Of a stretch of DNA of 64,000 nt, positions 42,346 to 50,321 are shown piece after piece. Each line of letters begins with the position of its first letter. Position 1 is the first letter of the stretch. Position numbers and translations under genes: made by a program. The notes below the pieces were generated by a model, which worked only from the letters and a program-made list of their open reading frames with translations, had not been told where the DNA came from and made no database searches. Origin of the DNA: JAJDUF01 sp965238265 (GTDB taxonomy: Bacteria > Chloroflexota > UBA11872 > UBA12225 > JAJDUF01); contig OZ250185.1 in the NCBI GenBank assembly GCA_965238265.1, positions 1-64,000 on the forward strand. The letters are read 5' to 3'.

Positions 42346-43776
42346 TCATAGGGAACTCTCCTTGTTGGTAACAGTTGATTCTAGCCAATTTGCTGAACCA
42401 CGACTGCGAGGCGCCAGCCGTCGCGTCCCTAGCCAGGCGGCGGTCACGAGGAGCGGCCAGACGACGCGCGATTGGTTGGGGTAGGCTAGTGCGAGCGGCG
42501 CCGTTGCGGCTGAGAGCAGTAGGACGACCATGATGACCGGCCAGAAGGGACGTTGCGCGAGCGCCAAGCGCTGCCGGATCGTGAACAGCGCCTCGGCCAT
42601 CGGGATGAGCAGCAGCACCGAGTTCCACTCGTAGAGCGGGGGAATCGCCAGCGACGTGGCGATGACGGCGGGGGCGACGAGGCCGGCGACCTCCGGTAAC
42701 GCGCCACCGGGCCGCTGCCGCACCAGTCGGAGCGCATGCCACGCCACCAATACGATCACCGCCGCTTGCAGGAGCAGCGTCAAGAGCCAGGTCCAGTTGG
42801 TAGCCGGAGTGAGCCGCAGCAGCAGGCCCACTGTGCTCACCGGCGCCGCTACCCGCGCATAGGTCACTGCCTCCTGTCCCCAGGCCGCCACCCAATCGGG
42901 CGCTACGGCAAAGCCGGCGGCCAGCAGCAGCCCGACGCCTCCGAGGCACCCCAGCCACAAGCGCCGCCAGCCTGGCCGTCCCCAGGCGGCGACCAGCAGC
43001 ATCGGCAGGGCCAGGACCACCAGCTGGGGTTTGACTATCGCTGCCGCTAGACACACACCGGCCGGAAATGGTCGTTCCTTCAGCAGCAATGACCGCACCG
43101 CCACCAGCAGGAACAGCACCAGCACGGCAAACTGCCCAAAGAGCAGGTTAGCGAGCGCCGGCGGCCAGAGCACCGCCACCAGCACCAGCCAGCGGAAGTG
43201 TCGAGCGGCGGGGTTGGCCCGCGCCTCACCCCCCGGCCCCCTCTCCATCGCCGAGCGATGGAGAGGGGGAGTCTGCCACCCGTCATTCCCGCCGTCTCGC
43301 TCGTCATTCCCGCGAAAGCGGGAATCTAGGCTACCTCTCCCCATGGGAGAGGGGCCGGGGGTTAGGTCCGGAAACCAGGTCAGCAGCCGACAGGCGGCCA
43401 GGAGCGACGCCTGTCCGATCAGCAGCCAGAGTGTCGTCGCTACCGGCAGCGGCAGCACGGCCAAGGGCGCGATCACGAGCGCTACATACGGCGGATAGGT
43501 AAAACCAAAGGCGAAGTCGTCCAGCTCGCTCGCCGGGCCGTCGCTACGAGGGGGCCGGTCGTGCATTGCCGCGAAGATGCCGGCCTTCACCTCCGGGTCG
43601 TAGATGCTGCGCCCCTCCAGTACCCACGCTCGCGTGCCGTACCAGCGTGGGAACAGGTCGGTATGAACGCCGAGCCGCTGGCCAAGCTGCCAGGTGCCCC
43701 ATACGTCCAGCGCGAGTGCTGCGGCCAGGAGCAGCGCCGCTGCGAGCCGCTCGACGACGAGGCGCTGTCGAAACAC
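42346..43776 (-). CDS. GT87-like polytopic glycosyltransferase with repeat insertion
   Basis: About 476 aa if started at GTG 43776, two bases beyond the upstream TAG (43778); the frame is open to 43878. About ten hydrophobic segments are present. The external loop after TM1 has DLFPRWYGTRAWVLEGRSIY, typical of GT87 polyprenyl-phosphate-mannose-dependent transferases. Between two helices, about 45 residues (DLTPGPSPMGRG, DSRFRGNDE, MERGPGGEARANP) are encoded by the composite palindrome at 43225-43370. The last about 15 residues (NWLESTVTNKESSL) fall in AT-rich DNA and may be acquired. Confidence 0.82.
   Translation of the reverse strand: MFRQRLVVERLAAALLLAAALALDVWGTWQLGQRLGVHTDLFPRWYGTRAWVLEGRSIYDPEVKAGIFAAMHDRPPRSDGPASELDDFAFGFTYPPYVALVIAPLAVLPLPVATTLWLLIGQASLLAACRLLTWFPDLTPGPSPMGRGSLDSRFRGNDERDGGNDGWQTPPLHRSAMERGPGGEARANPAARHFRWLVLVAVLWPPALANLLFGQFAVLVLFLLVAVRSLLLKERPFPAGVCLAAAIVKPQLVVLALPMLLVAAWGRPGWRRLWLGCLGGVGLLLAAGFAVAPDWVAAWGQEAVTYARVAAPVSTVGLLLRLTPATNWTWLLTLLLQAAVIVLVAWHALRLVRQRPGGALPEVAGLVAPAVIATSLAIPPLYEWNSVLLLIPMAEALFTIRQRLALAQRPFWPVIMVVLLLSAATAPLALAYPNQSRVVWPLLVTAAWLGTRRLAPRSRGSANWLESTVTNKESSL
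43225..43370. repeat. Composite palindrome R3-R2-R3 inside GT87-like gene
   Basis: A perfect 14-bp inverted repeat with CCCCCTCTCCATCG as one arm (43237-43269), an R2 palindrome (43306-43325), and CCTCTCCC/GGGAGAGG (43334-43352) lie end to end and are read in frame. Confidence 0.9.
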
Positions 43777-43777
43777 C

Positions 43778-45256
43778 TCAGCTACCCGACCGTCCAACCG
43801 AACCGGCCGCCGCCAAGTACGGAGCCTCGTCGTCGAGCGGCTGTGTACCTGGCCGCCGGAGGGGAGCACGCCGCTCACCGCGGCGGAGCCACCAGCCGGC
43901 AGCGACGACCACGACCGGCGCGGCGATTCCCCAGATCACTGACACGGGGCTAGGCTCGATGTAGCTGGGGAAGAGCGCTACCAGCCCGATACCCCACTGC
44001 TCCGACAGGTGCTCTAGCAGCACGCTCGTTCCGTCCGTGAGGTTGTAGCGGAGGGACGGCGTGAGCAGCAGCCGGTAGACGATCCAGTATCCCGCCGCTG
44101 TCAGGACGTAGAACACACTCCACACCCCGGCGCTGTTCCAGCGGACCAGCGGCACGGCGATCAACGCTGCCAGCAGCGGCAAGATGAAGACAAGCATCCG
44201 TGCCGGTGGACTCTCGGCGCCATGCCAGCCGCTGAAGCTCGCCAGGAACCCGTAGTAGGTCACGACGACGAGCAGCAGTATCCAGGCACGCGGGACCCGT
44301 AGCCAGCCCAGCTGCGCCAGTCCCCACAGCGCCAGCACGTAAACCGGCGCGTAGATCAGCAGGCCATACTGCTGGTCGAGGAGCAGGCCGGCGGTGCCCG
44401 CAACGATATTCTCCACTGATGCCGTCCCGAACTCACCTACCACTGGTATGCCCCCAAACAGCCGGTCGTAGAAGACGAGCAGCCCCACCAGCGACGCGAC
44501 GGCCGGCAGGACCAGCAACGGCCACTGCCAGCGCTGTCGCCACCCGCCGGCCAATAGCCACGTTCCGGCCACCAGCGCGGCCGTCGGACCGTAGCGCAGG
44601 TGCAGCCATGGCAGCAGTGCCACGCAGCCACCAATGAGCAACGCTCGCCACCAGCGCGGCCGGCGGCTGAGGATGGCCCGCACCGCAAGGACAAGCAGCA
44701 GTGCGCTCGGCACTTCGGGATAGATCTGATCGGCGTAGAGGAAGAGTGGCGTTGCGAACAGGGCCGCAGCCCACGCTGCGAGCGAGGGCCAGAGCGCACC
44801 GGTAAGGTCGCGGGCCAGGAGGAACACCTGCACGCCCAGCAGCCCGGTCAACACCATCATCAAGACGTGTACCCCGAAGGGATCGCCATTGTGGAAGAAT
44901 GGCAGGACCATGAGTGGCAGGCCAATCGAGTGTTTCGGGTACACAGCGCCCCCCCGACCGTAGATCGCGTGCATCTCGTGCAGGTCGCGGGGATCGCCGA
45001 GATGGTGCGGGTAGAAGGGGAGGTAGTGCTGATCCCGGTAGTTGTTGTGTACGTCGAGGTCGCCGTCGCGCTGGAGAGATGTCGCAATGACCAGGTAGTG
45101 CGGCTCATCACCGGTGATGTAGTAGACGGGCTGGGCATCGCTCGTGTGGGTGGCGCGGAAGTAGGCAAACGCGCCCAGCGACACGGCGAGCCATAACCCG
45201 GCACACAGGATCACCAGCCCCGGACCGGATCGCCGCCCGCTGTCCGCCGTCTCCAT
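43778..45256 (-). CDS. Polytopic membrane glycosyltransferase-like protein (GT-C fold)
   Basis: 492 aa with about eleven hydrophobic segments. After TM1, YYITGDEPHYLVIATSLQRD and GDLDVHNNYRDQHYLPFYPHH form the acidic external loop typical of GT-C transferases. GRGGAVYPKHSIGLPLMVLPF and ALWPSLAAWAAALFATPLFLYADQ follow. It lies directly upstream of the GT87-like gene, one base apart or overlapping depending on start, so they are one operon. Donor and acceptor cannot be inferred. Confidence 0.8.
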   Translation of the reverse strand: METADSGRRSGPGLVILCAGLWLAVSLGAFAYFRATHTSDAQPVYYITGDEPHYLVIATSLQRDGDLDVHNNYRDQHYLPFYPHHLGDPRDLHEMHAIYGRGGAVYPKHSIGLPLMVLPFFHNGDPFGVHVLMMVLTGLLGVQVFLLARDLTGALWPSLAAWAAALFATPLFLYADQIYPEVPSALLLVLAVRAILSRRPRWWRALLIGGCVALLPWLHLRYGPTAALVAGTWLLAGGWRQRWQWPLLVLPAVASLVGLLVFYDRLFGGIPVVGEFGTASVENIVAGTAGLLLDQQYGLLIYAPVYVLALWGLAQLGWLRVPRAWILLLVVVTYYGFLASFSGWHGAESPPARMLVFILPLLAALIAVPLVRWNSAGVWSVFYVLTAAGYWIVYRLLLTPSLRYNLTDGTSVLLEHLSEQWGIGLVALFPSYIEPSPVSVIWGIAAPVVVVAAGWWLRRGERRAPLRRPGTQPLDDEAPYLAAAGSVGRSGS

Positions 45257-45346
45257 GCTCTCAGGCGCAAGGGTACCAGCGCCGCCGACCGGGGGCGCTG
45301 GCGGCAGGGCCTATCCAAACTCCTGCCTTACCCCCGGTCCCGCCGC

Positions 45347-45375
45347 TTGACTCTCTGGTATCAGAATGATATCAT
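45347..45375 (+). promoter_or_regulatory. Putative promoter of the SPFH gene with palindrome
   Basis: TTGACT (45347-45352) and TATCAT (45370-45375) are 17 bp apart, 42 bp upstream of the SPFH start. The -10 overlaps the palindrome ATGATATCAT (45367-45376), a possible operator. Confidence 0.6.
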
Positions 45376-45416
45376 AGCGATATAGTCTTCTAGCGCACTG
45401 TGGAGGTACCGCAAGG

Positions 45417-46289
45417 ATGAACGAGACACGTCGCGACGGAATCCCCGGCCTGTTCCTCTTGGTCGTCTGGCTCTTGCTGCTCCTCGCCGACGTTGCGGCG
45501 TTCATCTGGACGTTCTTCGATATCGAGACGCTCTGGCCGCTGATGATTATCTCGATCATCGTCGGCATCGTGCTCTTCATCACGCTGGCAGGGTTTTTCA
45601 AGGTTGCCCCCAACGAAGGGAAGATCTTTCAGCTTTTTGGCGCCTACCGCGGCACAGCCCGCCAACCCGGCCTGCGCTGGACCAATCCCTTCTACACCAA
45701 AGAGGGCATCTCGCTGCGGGTGCGTAACTTCGAGACCGGCCGGGTGAAGGTCAACGACCGGCGGGGCAATCCGATCGAGATTGCGGCCGTCGTCGTCTGG
45801 CGGGTGGTGGATAGTGCCGAGGCTACCTTCCAGGTGGACGACTACGAAAACTACGTCCACGTGCAGAGCGAGGCGGCCGTCCGCAACCTGGCGACCGGCT
45901 ACTCCTACGACGCCCATGAAGCCGGAGAAGTCAGCCTGACCACGCACACCGCCGAAATCTCCGAGCAGCTCAAGACCGAGATTCAAGACCGGCTGGCGCA
46001 AGCCGGCGTCGAGGCCCAGGAGGCGCGCGTCAGCCACCTCGCCTATGCCCCGGAGATCGCCGCCGTTATGCTGCGCCGGCAGCAAGCCAGCGCCGTGATC
46101 GCTGCTCGCCAGAAGATCGTCGAAGGGGCCGTGGGGATGGTCGAGAATGCGCTCGCCATGCTGGCCGAGCGCCAGGTCATCGAGCTAGACGAGGAGCGCA
46201 AGGCCGCGATGGTGAGCAACCTGCTCGTCGTCCTCACTAGCGAGAACGCCATCCAGCCCGTTGTCAACACCGGCACGCTCTACCAGTAA
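45417..46289 (+). CDS. SPFH/band-7 domain membrane protein
   Basis: 290 aa. Two N-terminal hydrophobic helices (about residues 10-60) anchor it. The SPFH core follows: FKVAPNEGKIFQLFGAYRGT, RWTNPFYTKEGISLRVRNFE, NPIEIAAVVVWRVVDSAEAT. A helical part with LAQAGVEAQEARVSHLAYAP and AAVMLRRQQASAVIAARQKI comes next. These proteins oligomerise at membrane microdomains. It is the first gene of a plus-strand cluster with an RHH protein 96 bp downstream, a pairing seen in other bacteria. Confidence 0.92.
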   Translation: MNETRRDGIPGLFLLVVWLLLLLADVAAFIWTFFDIETLWPLMIISIIVGIVLFITLAGFFKVAPNEGKIFQLFGAYRGTARQPGLRWTNPFYTKEGISLRVRNFETGRVKVNDRRGNPIEIAAVVVWRVVDSAEATFQVDDYENYVHVQSEAAVRNLATGYSYDAHEAGEVSLTTHTAEISEQLKTEIQDRLAQAGVEAQEARVSHLAYAPEIAAVMLRRQQASAVIAARQKIVEGAVGMVENALAMLAERQVIELDEERKAAMVSNLLVVLTSENAIQPVVNTGTLYQ

Positions 46290-46385
46290 CGAGCAGCGAG
46301 CGGGCACCGAGCGCCGGGCCACCGTCCCGGTAGCCTCGGTGTCCGCTCGCCATGCGCGGTGGTGTTAGCAGAGCAGGTGCTCCCT

Positions 46386-46598
46386 ATGCCCCAGAGGAAA
46401 GCCTTCCCGCTCCGCATTGACGCCAAGCTGTACGCGGCGCTGCGACGCTGGGCCGACGAGGACTTCCGCAGCATGAACGGTCAGATCGAATACCTGCTCC
46501 GGGATGCGCTGCGGCAAGCCGGCCGCCTGGCGCCGGACCGCGCGGCGCCGAACGACGGCAATAGCCAGGAGACGGCAGATGAGAGAAAAACTCCGTGA
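46386..46598 (+). CDS. Ribbon-helix-helix (Arc-type) small protein
   Basis: About 70 aa from ATG 46386; an upstream start at 46359 is less likely. MPQRKAFPLRIDAKLYAALR then RWADEDFRSMNGQIEYLLRD matches Arc/RHH DNA-binding proteins, with the beta-strand KAFPLRI and helices A and B. It follows the SPFH gene and its end overlaps the next start by 20 bp. It could regulate the cluster or act like an antitoxin; neither is shown. Confidence 0.8.
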   Translation: MPQRKAFPLRIDAKLYAALRRWADEDFRSMNGQIEYLLRDALRQAGRLAPDRAAPNDGNSQETADERKTP

Positions 46599-47127
46599 CA
46601 AATCAAGAGATGACCTGACGTACACCCTGAACTCGCTGGGCGTAGACGCCGAAATGGCTGAACGCGGGCGCCCCGAAGAGAGCATCCGGAAGTCGTGGAG
46701 CAAGCGTTCCCTGGGTGTTATTGATATACCGCAGGGACCGATCAGATGCATCAATGTCCTCAGGCAGGACGGATCACAGTATAGCCCGCCTAGGTGGTGG
46801 ATTATTCTCTGTATACCGGATGAGCGGCCGTTCTCGAAGCGCCGCATGGTCAAGATCAAGACCGTCAAGAAGAAGTCGTTCCCACTGTTCGGGAAGGTGG
46901 TTGATATAGCTTGGGAGGGAGACGACTACGGTACCGGGCTACTCCGGACCCTTTCTAACGACTACAGAGTGAAGAGCTGGACCAAGAGGATCGGCAACCT
47001 GGAAGTTCGTCGGTACGACGAGGAGTTCCAGGGATGGACATTGCAGGTGGACAAGCGAGTCACACCGACAAGACAAGACTGGGACATCATTCGGAAGATC
47101 GCTGACTACCTCCTTTCGTCTCGTTGA
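46579..47127 (+). CDS. Unrecognised 182-residue protein in low-GC island
   Basis: ATG 46579 is preceded by GGAG at good spacing. The sequence MREKLRDKSRDDLTYTLNSL, PRWWIILCIPDERPFSKRRM, VDIAWEGDDYGTGLLRTLSN and EVRRYDEEFQGWTLQVDKRV matches no family I recognise. It is hydrophilic, basic, without signal peptide. Base composition is lower in GC than the flanks. It sits between an RHH protein and a beta-class DNA methyltransferase, so a restriction or regulatory role is conceivable, but no nuclease motif was found. Confidence 0.7.
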   Translation: MREKLRDKSRDDLTYTLNSLGVDAEMAERGRPEESIRKSWSKRSLGVIDIPQGPIRCINVLRQDGSQYSPPRWWIILCIPDERPFSKRRMVKIKTVKKKSFPLFGKVVDIAWEGDDYGTGLLRTLSNDYRVKSWTKRIGNLEVRRYDEEFQGWTLQVDKRVTPTRQDWDIIRKIADYLLSSR

Positions 47128-47205
47128 AGCGCATGGTCGCAATGAACTTGCTCCTGAGGACCTCGGCAGCGGCACTCCGCGCTGCCCGGCTCGTTTTCCA
47201 GAGCG

Positions 47206-48219
47206 GTGATGGTGATGGCAGTTCCCGTTGAGCAGCAGGAGCGGCCGGTGGCAGCTACCGGCGCGGCCTCGGCACCCCCATATCTCGCCCCAAACCGGAT
47301 CCATTGCGGCGATGTGCGGCTGCTCCTGCCGCGCGTCCAGCCGGAAAGCGCCGCCCTGAGTTTCTGGTCACCGCCGTACTTTGTCGGCAAGCCGTATGAG
47401 GCGCACCTGACCTATGCGGAGTGGTGTGCGCTGCTGGAGACGACGGTGCGCCTGCATTTTCCGATCATCGTGCCCGGTGGCTTTCTCGTTATCAACATTG
47501 CCGACATACTCTGCTTTCCTGATCCGGCGATGCCCAGAATCCAAGCCGATACCGTAAGTCAGAAGCGTCTCAAGGTGACTCGTGAAGACGTGCTCGCGGC
47601 AAAAAGGGCCTATCCACACTACAACCGGTATCAGCTCGCCGCTCTGTTAGGTGTCAGTGAGCAGACCGTCCAGCGGCGACTGGAAAACAACAATGTTCGC
47701 GGGGGCAAGTACGCGACGCAAACACGGGTCAGGTTAGTTGGCGGTCTGGTCGAGCAGTGGGGAGCGCAGGCCGGCTTTTACCTCTATGACCGCCGGGTAT
47801 GGGCCAAGGACCCGGCCTGGGAGAACGGCCGATGGCACAGTAGCTCTTATCGCTCGGTGGATGAATTCGAGTATCTCTACGTGTTCTGGAAGCCTGGTAT
47901 CACGACCGTAGACCGTCAACGGCTTTCACCGGATGAATGGCAAGCCTGGGGATCGCGCGGCGTCTGGCACATCCCGTCGGTGCGCGCCAACGACGACCAC
48001 CCCGCAAAGTTCCCCCTTGAGCTGGCTCGCCGGGTAGTACGCCTCTTCTCAGCGCCGGACGAGGTGGTGCTGGACTGCTTTGCCGGGAGCGGCACGACAC
48101 CGGTTGCAGCAATCCGCGAGGGCCGGCAGTATCTCGGCATAGACCTGATGCCGGAGTACGTGGCGTTAGCCAAGCACAACTGTCACCGCGCCGCACAACA
48201 GCGCCGGCAGCTACCTTGA
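47206..48219 (+). CDS. Beta-class DNA methyltransferase with HTH in its target-recognition region
   Basis: 337 aa from GTG 47206; ATG 47209 or 47215 are alternatives. NRIHCGDVRLLLPRVQPESA and motif IV SFWSPPYFVGKPYEA come first, and motif I VVLDCFAGSGTTPVAAIREG is C-terminal, the beta-class order. SPPY suggests N4-cytosine modification. The middle contains NRYQLAALLGVSEQTVQRRL, a clear helix-turn-helix, in place of a conventional target-recognition domain. DDHPAKFPLELARRVVRLFS precedes motif I. No restriction enzyme is recognised nearby. Confidence 0.9.
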   Translation: MMVMAVPVEQQERPVAATGAASAPPYLAPNRIHCGDVRLLLPRVQPESAALSFWSPPYFVGKPYEAHLTYAEWCALLETTVRLHFPIIVPGGFLVINIADILCFPDPAMPRIQADTVSQKRLKVTREDVLAAKRAYPHYNRYQLAALLGVSEQTVQRRLENNNVRGGKYATQTRVRLVGGLVEQWGAQAGFYLYDRRVWAKDPAWENGRWHSSSYRSVDEFEYLYVFWKPGITTVDRQRLSPDEWQAWGSRGVWHIPSVRANDDHPAKFPLELARRVVRLFSAPDEVVLDCFAGSGTTPVAAIREGRQYLGIDLMPEYVALAKHNCHRAAQQRRQLP

Positions 48220-48241
48220 AGGCATCCCCATCATTCTCGTC

Positions 48242-48261
48242 ATTGCGGCGAAAGCCGCAAT
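48242..48261. repeat. R2 variant palindrome
   Basis: ATTGCGGC, loop GAAA, GCCGCAAT; both arms differ from R2 in step. A degenerate second copy (ATTCCCGCTAGCG) begins at about 48301. The 48220-48400 gap otherwise shows no gene. Confidence 0.7.
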
Positions 48262-48400
48262 CCAGGTGCCTGGGAACAGCGGACGGCACACCTGTCCCGG
48301 ATTCCCGCTAGCGTTGGCTATGCAGCTTGAACGCCTATGGCCCAACGCGCGTTTTCCCTGGGATGGGTGACTCAATGGCGCGTTCACTGCCGAGCGCTGA

Positions 48401-49090
48401 CTAGGGGACAAGTCCAAGCCGCTTGCGCCAGCGGGCGGCGATGCTGTGGAAGTGGACCGTCGGGCGGCTGAGGCCGCCGCCCGTCCGGGCGCGTCGGAGC
48501 TGCGCCAGCAGCGCGGCCGGTTCGTGGGCCGGCGGCTCGTCCAAGAGCACGTAGGCGGTGCCAACCTCGTGCGGCACGTGGGCATCGCTGCCAGCGGTAA
48601 GCGCCAGGCCGTGCTGCTCCGCAAACCCGGCGGCCCGCCGGTTATCGCCAGGGAACGTCACGCGAGCGTTGACGACCTCAATCGCGTCGACCAGCTGCGC
48701 CACGCGCCGCAGCGCCGGTTCATGCAAGCGCGAGCCGCGCAGCCGGTCGAGCGGGTGGGGCACGGTGACGAGGCCCCCTTGGTCGCGGATGCGCTCGATG
48801 GTCTCCTCGGGAGTGAGGCCACGGGGGACTTCCTGTTCCAGGAACAGGCCGATGATCTCTCCCTCGGTGGTCTTGATCTCCTCACCGGCGACGATAAGCT
48901 CGGGATAGCGGTCGCGCAGCTCCAGCGCCGTGCGGAGGACGTTGTGATCGGTGATTGCGAGGAGGTCTATACCGCGCCGGCACGCGACGGCGACGATCTC
49001 CGCGGGGTCGGCGAGACTGTCGGCCGAATCCCAGGTGTGGGTATGCAGGTCGGCGCGATAGACCCGCTGCGGGGGATTGGCGGTGCTCAT
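48401..49090 (-). CDS. PHP-domain metal-dependent phosphoesterase
   Basis: 229 aa. The PHP metal ligands are visible in ADLHTHTWDSADSLADPAEI, LLAITDHNVLRTALEL, VTVPHPLDRLRGSRLHEPAL and LALTAGSDAHVPHEVGTAYV. Stand-alone PHP proteins hydrolyse phosphoesters such as histidinol phosphate or nucleoside 3',5'-bisphosphates. The ATG overlaps the TGA of the upstream flippase-like gene by four bases. Confidence 0.92.
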   Translation of the reverse strand: MSTANPPQRVYRADLHTHTWDSADSLADPAEIVAVACRRGIDLLAITDHNVLRTALELRDRYPELIVAGEEIKTTEGEIIGLFLEQEVPRGLTPEETIERIRDQGGLVTVPHPLDRLRGSRLHEPALRRVAQLVDAIEVVNARVTFPGDNRRAAGFAEQHGLALTAGSDAHVPHEVGTAYVLLDEPPAHEPAALLAQLRRARTGGGLSRPTVHFHSIAARWRKRLGLVP

Positions 49091-50175
49091 GCTGGCTCTC
49101 CAGGGGCGGCCTCACCCGCCTCATCCCCCGGCCCCCTCTCTACAAGTGGAGAGGGGGAGGCGCGTAGCGACGGGGGTGAGGCCAGCAAGTACCGCCGCGC
49201 GGCGAGGAAGAAGGCCAGCGCACCGAGCAGGACGCCAAACCAGAGCGTGCAGAAGCGGATCAGCACGGTTGCGGCGCCGGCGGCGCTAGGCGTCAACGTG
49301 CCGCGCAGGAGCACCAGGATGCTCCCTTCGGCGGCGCCCATGCCGCCCGGCAGCATGGAGCCAGCGCCGATGATCGTCGCCGAGGCCAGGATGAAAGTTG
49401 CTTGCAGCAGTGTCGTCCACTCTGGCGCGGCGCCTACGCCGAGTAAGATCAGGTAGAAGGCGAGACATTCACCGCCCCAGGAGGCGATGCCCAGCCCGAC
49501 GGCCAACGCCAGGGGCCGCGGGCGCAGGAGCGTATGGGCGCTGAGGTACAGCGTGTGGAGGTGATGCACGCGACCTTGCAGCGGCCCGATCGTTTCGAGC
49601 CGGTGGAAGACCGCTTCCGCCAGCCGCCGGTACTGCAGGACGACCACGACCGCACTGCCCACGAGCAGCACGACGACCACGGCCGGCCACCCGGCCGGGT
49701 ACGAGAGCAGCCCGATGGCCGCTAGGAACACCATGGCCAGCCCATCGCTGAGTCGCTCGGCAAAGACGATGGGCGCCGAACGGGCCAGGGGCGTGCCGGC
49801 CGCGCCGCGCAGCAGGAAGGACTTGAGCAACTCGCCAACCTTGCCCGGGGTGAGCACCATCATAAAGCCGCTGAGAAAGATCGCCAAGCTCGGTCCCGGC
49901 CGCACCTGTATCTCCAGTAGGCGGAGGTAGTAGTGCCATTTGACGAAGCGCAGCCCATAGTTGAGCGTCGTCAGCGCAAGCACCGGGAGGAGCCACGGCC
50001 AGGGGAACGCCGCGAGCGACCGTCCCAGCGCCGGCGCGTCGGCGTAAAGCGTGAGGCCGGCCAGTACGAGGATGGCGAAGACAACCCCGAGCGTCAGCCG
50101 GCGCCAAAACGTGCCGCCCAGCAGCCCGGGAGGCGGGGCGGCGGTCCGGTCAGCGGGAGACGGGCGCACGGCCAC
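49087..50175 (-). CDS. Flippase-like/UPF0104 membrane protein, repeat-derived tail
   Basis: 362 aa with about eight hydrophobic segments. ALTTLNYGLRFVKWHYYLRL, FLSGFMMVLTPGKVGELLKS and ERLSDGLAMVFLAAIGLLSY are the hallmarks of the AglD/MprF-like (lysylphosphatidylglycerol synthase TM) family, with GAGSMLPGGMGAAEGSILVL later. It may move polyprenyl-linked lipids. The last about 28 residues (ASPSPLVERGPGDEAGEAAP) are encoded by the R3 palindrome at 49132-49157 and are probably not original. Confidence 0.9.
   Translation of the reverse strand: MAVRPSPADRTAAPPPGLLGGTFWRRLTLGVVFAILVLAGLTLYADAPALGRSLAAFPWPWLLPVLALTTLNYGLRFVKWHYYLRLLEIQVRPGPSLAIFLSGFMMVLTPGKVGELLKSFLLRGAAGTPLARSAPIVFAERLSDGLAMVFLAAIGLLSYPAGWPAVVVVLLVGSAVVVVLQYRRLAEAVFHRLETIGPLQGRVHHLHTLYLSAHTLLRPRPLALAVGLGIASWGGECLAFYLILLGVGAAPEWTTLLQATFILASATIIGAGSMLPGGMGAAEGSILVLLRGTLTPSAAGAATVLIRFCTLWFGVLLGALAFFLAARRYLLASPPSLRASPSPLVERGPGDEAGEAAPGEPA
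49132..49157. repeat. R3 palindrome at 3' end of flippase-like gene
   Basis: CCCCCTCTCTAC and GTGGAGAGGGGG pair at 11 of 12 positions across a two-base spacer. The flanks match the R3 units in the GT87-like gene. Confidence 0.8.
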
Positions 50176-50237
50176 TTCTTTATCCTCGCGGTATGCTCAT
50201 CGGCCGGTCGCAGTGAGTCTACTAGGTTGCTATTGCC

Positions 50238-50302
50238 CGGTCACTCCCGCGCGAGCCGATCATTCCCGCCGTCTCACCTGTCATTCCCGCGCAAGCGGGA
50301 AT
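50238..50302. repeat. Clustered R2 palindromes
   Basis: A full copy (ATTCCCGC, GCAA, GCGGGAAT at 50283-50302) preceded by two partial CATTCCCGC-type units. They lie between two minus-strand genes. Confidence 0.8.
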
Positions 50303-50321
50303 CCAGGGGGAGCGCTGGCGC

